This document shows positions 59,091-64,000 of a DNA stretch of 64,000 nt, in pieces (positions within the stretch are counted from its first letter, which is position 1; every line of letters begins with the position of its first letter). The notes beneath the pieces are model-generated. The model was not told where the DNA came from. It searched no databases and saw only the letters and a program-made list of their open reading frames with translations. Source of the DNA: Klebsormidium nitens (taxonomy: Eukaryota; Streptophyta; Klebsormidiophyceae; Klebsormidiales; Klebsormidiaceae); the NCBI GenBank assembly GCA_000708835.1, contig DF237042.1, positions 146,771-210,770 on the forward strand, given 5' to 3'. The translations under genes and the position numbers were made by a program.

Positions 59091-62000
59091 GCGGATTCTT
59101 GGCCGGTGCTTCAACCTTGTGCGATCGACCATACTACTACTGCGTAGCTGCAATGTTTTTCAGCCTGAGCTTCTCGCAGAATAATTCTTTTCAGAAGGCA
59201 GCGCGATCTGAGCCATGGACAGCCTGAGAGTACCTGCTTACCCGGCAGCCACCGTGACGCTAGCTGACTGTGGCGCCGGCGGCAGGCGCCATGCCCGTCA
59301 ACTTCAAGTTCAAGCCAGAATTTGTGACGGCGGTGCTCTGAATCAGTTTGTACTCAGATTGCCTACCGATTTACCGTACAGGCTATAGCCTTATAGGTAC
59401 CGGTAACTGTACCGGTTCACTCAGCATTGGTACTGTAATTGATGACGTCAGCCCACGGCTGTGCAGTGTGCTCATGGCTGTTTAATCGGGAACTGCCAAC
59501 TGGCGGCTCGTCCGGGCCTCCGAGTCCGAGTCCGACCAAGAGCTCGTAATGATTGGGCGCATTTCACGCCGAGGCGGTTCGTACGCCGTCGGCGGCCGCG
59601 CCCCAAGCAGGCGGCCGCGCCCGGGTGCGGCCTGGCTGGGAGAGGCGGTCACTCCTCCAAAAGGTGGATATAGCCGCGTCTGCCCTTGTAATTTTAGGAC
59701 CCTAAGCTAAAACGCCGCCAGTCTTTCAGAGCCCAGAGAGCCCCCTATTCTAAAACACACTACGTCTTTTGTGGGCCCCTATTCTTAGAACATATGGTGT
59801 GTTGTTGGAGCCATAATACCCCAACTTTCTTTCTGAGCTCGTTCCTCCGATCTTTCTCGAGCTTTGTGCATTTGCTGCTCCGTTTTCATCGGGGTATCGG
59901 GGATTCTGGCTTCTCTCATTCAGCAAGTAGAGCAGCCAGTGAAAAGCGAAGAGACAGAGCTCGGGAGTCTCGTTCCAGGCCCCGTATCATGGCATAAAAC
60001 CTGGCATGCATTTTCCGACCCCTTTTCCTAAAACCCGGGTTTTATCTCGGCCGCATTTCTCACTCCCTTTGGTCGACGCGGGTCCCTTCCACATAAGCTA
60101 TCCTCGAAGGGAGAGTGACCGCCTCTCCCCTGGCTGGCGCCCGCCGGGCGGCCTCGGATGAAGATGCGACACCATTCGCCAAACCAGGACTCGTCGCTCA
60201 AAGTCGTGAATCCTTCAGAGCAGTCGTATGACAGGCAAACATATATATCAGCGCTCTATCAGGATGTAGGGTCATGTGCCTGAGCCACAAAAGAGCCAGC
60301 AGCGCGCTAGCAAGACTAGACTGATCTACCAGTGTCACCAGACGTGCACGTATGGCCAAAGGTATCTCCCTAAAAGTATGATGCATACAGTGGATGACAT
60401 GCAAGACAATGCGCCATGAGTTTTGGAGTGAGGTCAAGTGGACGATCGGGCACCCTTTCAATTGCAGGTGGTCGTCGTCGGACGCGAACGGATCATGCAC
60501 GGTGCCTTTGTCCGATTTATCATCGGCATGCTGAGATTCTCCCCGTGAGGCTGTGCGAAGCATTGGGTAGTAACATGGAACACCGGAAATGGCTGGCTTG
60601 TAAAAGGTTTTGAGGTGCCCACTAGTGTACATGTATGAGCTAGCAACTTCATCATGCAAGAGGTTGCCGTATTAGAAGGGCGGTCTCAGCCAGTCCGCAT
60701 AAGTTCGAAATCGAAGCTGACCCGAATCCTATGTTTCAGCTGGCTAGCTCTTTCCGCAAAATGCAACTCCAAACGGTCAGACGCAACAGTCCCCCCGCTG
60801 CGGGCTCACTAAGTCTATCCTTTTCCGGGAATATCGTTGGACGTCAACATATTTTTCTGACAAGCTGATTCATTATTATTCCATCTTGGCTACTAGTTTA
60901 AGCTAATGTCTCGACCATGGCCGACAGCTGCTCTTGCGTGCACCGTTACGCTACCACGTGAAGGAACAAACCGGGTCCCCATTGCGTAATTGTATCGTGC
61001 AGGGTCCGCTCAATCCATGCAGGAAAAGATTAGTACACGTAGATCTAGTCAAGCGAAGACAAATCACCGACTTTGGGTCAAACTCAATCCAGAGGAGTGC
61101 TAACCACCAGAAGCTTCTGAGATACGCATCAGAATGTCTCGAAAGCGGCTCGACGTTGATGGTCTCACGGTTCTAGAGTCTGAAAGGGTCTGAGCAGTTT
61201 TGTCGGTCCAATCCGCTGTAGTTCCTTTAAGAGCTTCTAAACACCTACGTCCTGAGAGCTCGACCAGGTTCGACGAGTCTGAGGATGTCTCACCTCTCTC
61301 TCACGGTCTCCAAAAGGTTTTTGCAGGTCAATAATATTAGACGTACCATAATTTTCTGATTTCGATCAGACAGCGGATGTCTCGAGGGGACTGCAGCCCA
61401 CATCAAACGCTCAACTTTCTCTGCGAAGAATTCTCGGTGCATCTTTGATCGGCGGCTGGTGACTCATCGATGTCGCGGGGAGCAGCTGCAGCGCGATGGG
61501 GTCCCGCGAGAGCACCTGACACGTAGCAGACAAAGATCGGCGACATGGTTTTAGCGGTTCAAAGAGAGCGGAAGCATGACAGAGCTTCTGGGTAGAACGA
61601 GAGCGGGCGAGACCTCAGGGAGGATAGCTGTGATGATTGAACTGAGTCAGCCAGCCGGCCCGGCCCGCCGCTCGCGTGCACGCGCCCGGTCGCGCGCCCT
61701 AGCAGCCGCCAGCCGCGCGGCGGGGTCGTGCACTTGCCTGCCGATGCAACCCGTGACGCGGGCATTCTTTATATGTTGACGGCTAAAAACCGGTACGTTG
61801 TAAAGCAGATCGAAGATAGTGTCGATTCATGGCAGCGTAAGCCCAATACAATCCGAGATGGAAAGAGACCGTTCGATCGAAAGTAATTGCGAGATACTGA
61901 CGGTCATATGCAGGCAATCATGAATTGATGGATCCGGGAATGGTATTGCGGCGCCGTCTCAATAATATTTTCAGGACCGATCCGGCTGCCAGCTTATATT

Positions 62001-63130
62001 GACAGCCAACGATACTGAATCATAACCAATCCGGACTTGTGAGCCTAACGTAAATCACCGGCAGCGGAGGACGCCCAGAGGACCAGTCCAGCTTTTCCGG
62101 TAGTCAGCTTTGTAGACGAAGTTAGTGGGCAACTGCTTCAGTAACGTGAGGCGCTGGTAAAGCTCATTTGAAGCTGCACAATGCTTCCCATCACGACACA
62201 TCATAAGAACGAGAGTCGGTGGCTGTCTACAGCTGTACTGCGCGGCCAATCGCAAACGGAGTCGGCGCGTTTTACGTTTGGCGACCAATCTAAAGACAAG
62301 GGGCCAGGGGTGCTCGCGGCCGCACGCGCCGTCCGGGCGCAGGCTCTGGCACTGACGGTCCCATGAATAGGGCCGACCGTGCAAGTAGAGCTCGAAACAG
62401 CAGTTGATCATGGCCCAACCAGTGTCGAGCGGCAAAAGTATCCCGTATGCAAGAACTCGGCTGACTTCAGCAGCGCTGCGTCGCGACAGACGGTGTGCTT
62501 GAATCAACACAGGCAATGTGACTCATGCATCATGGTCTCCAAGCGCTCCTGCGAAGATAAATACGGAAAACTCAAGGGCTGCAGAACGGATAAGGACTCG
62601 ACAAACCATGTGTCCCAGAGCTTGGGCTATCATCTCAAGAATCATAAGTTCGCACTTGTTCAGAAAGTTCCTCGCTTCTCGCGGCTCCATACTTTAAGGA
62701 GCCCAGTACATATCGATTGACGTTAGAAAAGCCCCAGAACCTGAGCGTGCCAGGCAGTGAAACAGTGGGGGTAATTGGTACGGGTTCTGGCACCTACTGC
62801 ACGTGCATCACTGACCGCTATCTACACGGAAGCTCTCAGCAAAGGAAAGTTGCCTCGACTAAGTTAGCCCTATACGTCAGATCAGACCGCAACAAACTCT
62901 CAGTCGTGGTCCAGCCGTGGCTTCATCAAAGCTAAGGTGAAGCATGAAAACATTCCCCAGAGCAAATGGAAACGAGATGTCATGGCCATGTGGTGGGCGA
63001 GCTTTTCACCAGTAAGACGCTAGTTCCTCCGTCAGACAAACAACACGCAGCCAGGGTGCCGGCCGAGATGCGGTTGCATTTTGGGCGGGACGCTAATCCC
63101 GAGGGGTGGCGCGCGCACATCCCCCGTTGG

Positions 63131-63150
63131 CCACGTGGCAAAATATTTAA
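63131..63150 (+). promoter_or_regulatory. Possible core promoter: G-box and TATA-like element
   Basis: The palindromic G-box CCACGTGG (63131-63138) is followed five bases later by TATTTAA (63144-63150) in a GC-rich setting. This arrangement suits a light- or stress-responsive plant promoter reading to the right. No gene could be recognised downstream within the window, so this is a weak call. Confidence 0.25.
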
Positions 63151-64000
63151 GCACCGGGCCCGCCTGCTGCTGAATGTACTTTGACTTGAGAGCCCATGTT
63201 CGTAAAAGTCACCTCTGTAGTACACACGTCCTACTTGGACCTTTCGTGAAGTTTGCGCATTCCTAACCTAAAACTTTTATCCTGAGCCATTAACCGGTTA
63301 CAAGTAACTTGTGCCCAACGGCCCGCAATATGTGGCTCCGCACAGACACCTGCAAACCCCGATAAGGAAGCAAATGGGCAACCTCAAGGGTGCAGCCTTC
63401 ATGCAAAGCCACTTTTTCATCGTAAACTTGCCAAGCGTTTGCGCGACATGCACCAAAGATAGATCGTAACGAGTTGACTGACGAAGAGAAGCTGCTTCGC
63501 GTGAAAACCGTATCCACCCGCCAGTACGTTTATGTTGTACGTACGCGAATGAAAGTGGATCAGGCGGGCTCTCCGTGTCCTCCTTCCGAATGAGCAATGA
63601 CGGGGAGAATGGAGAAAATGGCAAAGATGCTATGCATACTTTAACGGTGGACTCTGACGTCAATTTAAATTTTTCGATGTGATCACTTTGAAGTGCCGTT
63701 AACCGGGATGAAAAAGAGCTTTAGGTACGGAACCTCCAGGCAACCGGAAGCAAGATATTTGGAACACGCCTTGGGAGACAGAGTAAGGCCCTACATAAAT
63801 ACATGCGTATCTGTTTAGCCTTCTGCCTTAGGAATGTAAAACGCGAACGTGAGGCATCAAAAGCGCTAGCAGATTAAATCAGCACGATGCAATTTGAAGG
63901 AAATCACTTCCTTGTTTCGGGATCTCCCTGGTGGCGTCATCTTGACTCACGTAGATACACCCATTGCATGGGAACTAACTTCTCAGAAAAGAGAGGGCAT

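Larger units (their letters stand above)
58285..64000. other. Intergenic, no supported gene
   Basis: The first part is the promoter side of the 54074-58284 gene. Longer frames (60198-60659, 62055-62516, 63298-63663, all - strand) lack domains, splice partners or coding bias that I can support. GC-rich patches at 59480-59680, 61470-61740 and 62260-62350 could be exon or promoter DNA of genes I cannot resolve. CATG-rich sequence occurs at 60200-60660. Confidence 0.4.

Noticed and set aside
60198-60659. Open frame of 153 codons on the - strand
   Set aside because: Lies in a CATG-rich island, His/Met/Leu biased, no similarity seen.
62055-62516. Open frame of 153 codons on the - strand
   Set aside because: No recognisable motif, no splice partners; only locally GC-rich.
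1-64000. Bacterial-type systems (operons, CRISPR arrays, phage or toxin-antitoxin modules)
   Set aside because: Genes are spliced and plant-like; no spaced identical repeats or prokaryotic gene order were seen.

Overview
This is a nuclear segment from a green plant-lineage eukaryote, most likely a streptophyte alga (Klebsormidium-like), not a bacterium. It holds a nuclear RuBisCO small-subunit gene with the short land-plant-type loop, a plastid-type mechanosensitive channel and a plant-type XRCC1 C-terminus. All resolved genes are split by GT-AG introns into short GC-rich exons. No single reading frame covers a whole gene, so I built the models by joining exons whose splice sites, phases and family similarity agree.

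Layout: (1) ferritin 3' half, + strand, ends 1771. (2) RNase P/MRP p40 subunit (RPP40), - strand, 3522-8189, eight exons with consistent phases. (3) XRCC1, + strand, 8621-13906, head-to-head with RPP40 across about 430 bp. (4) Glycosyltransferase family 92 type II membrane protein, - strand, 15382-19447. (5) RbcS, - strand, 22234-24442. (6) MscS-like channel, + strand, from 26407 or earlier to 32901. (7) A 14-exon secreted/multipass membrane protein with Ig-like repeats and a TRP-like membrane part, - strand, 35590-44396. (8) An unidentified + strand gene fragment near 46273-46905. (9, 10) Two homologous fucosyltransferase-like type II membrane proteins facing each other tail to tail, + 50263-53074 and - 54074-58284. 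The rest (58285-64000 and the gaps) shows no coding I can support.

The genes are not an operon or pathway. They are ordinary housekeeping, plastid and Golgi/cell-surface genes in alternating head-to-head and tail-to-tail order.

The most unusual structural signal is in the introns. Several contain decayed tandem copies of the intron's own 3' splice junction plus the first tens of bases of the following exon, always with the functional exon as the last copy. One intron has a duplicated 5' splice junction with the functional donor as the first copy. Other introns carry two- or three-copy tandem repeats of 24-66 bp. Together these look like intron growth by local tandem duplication. Other notable points are an XRCC1 that keeps the N-terminal domain absent from land-plant XRCC1, a ferritin lacking two ferroxidase residues, and CATG-rich islands confined to intergenic DNA.
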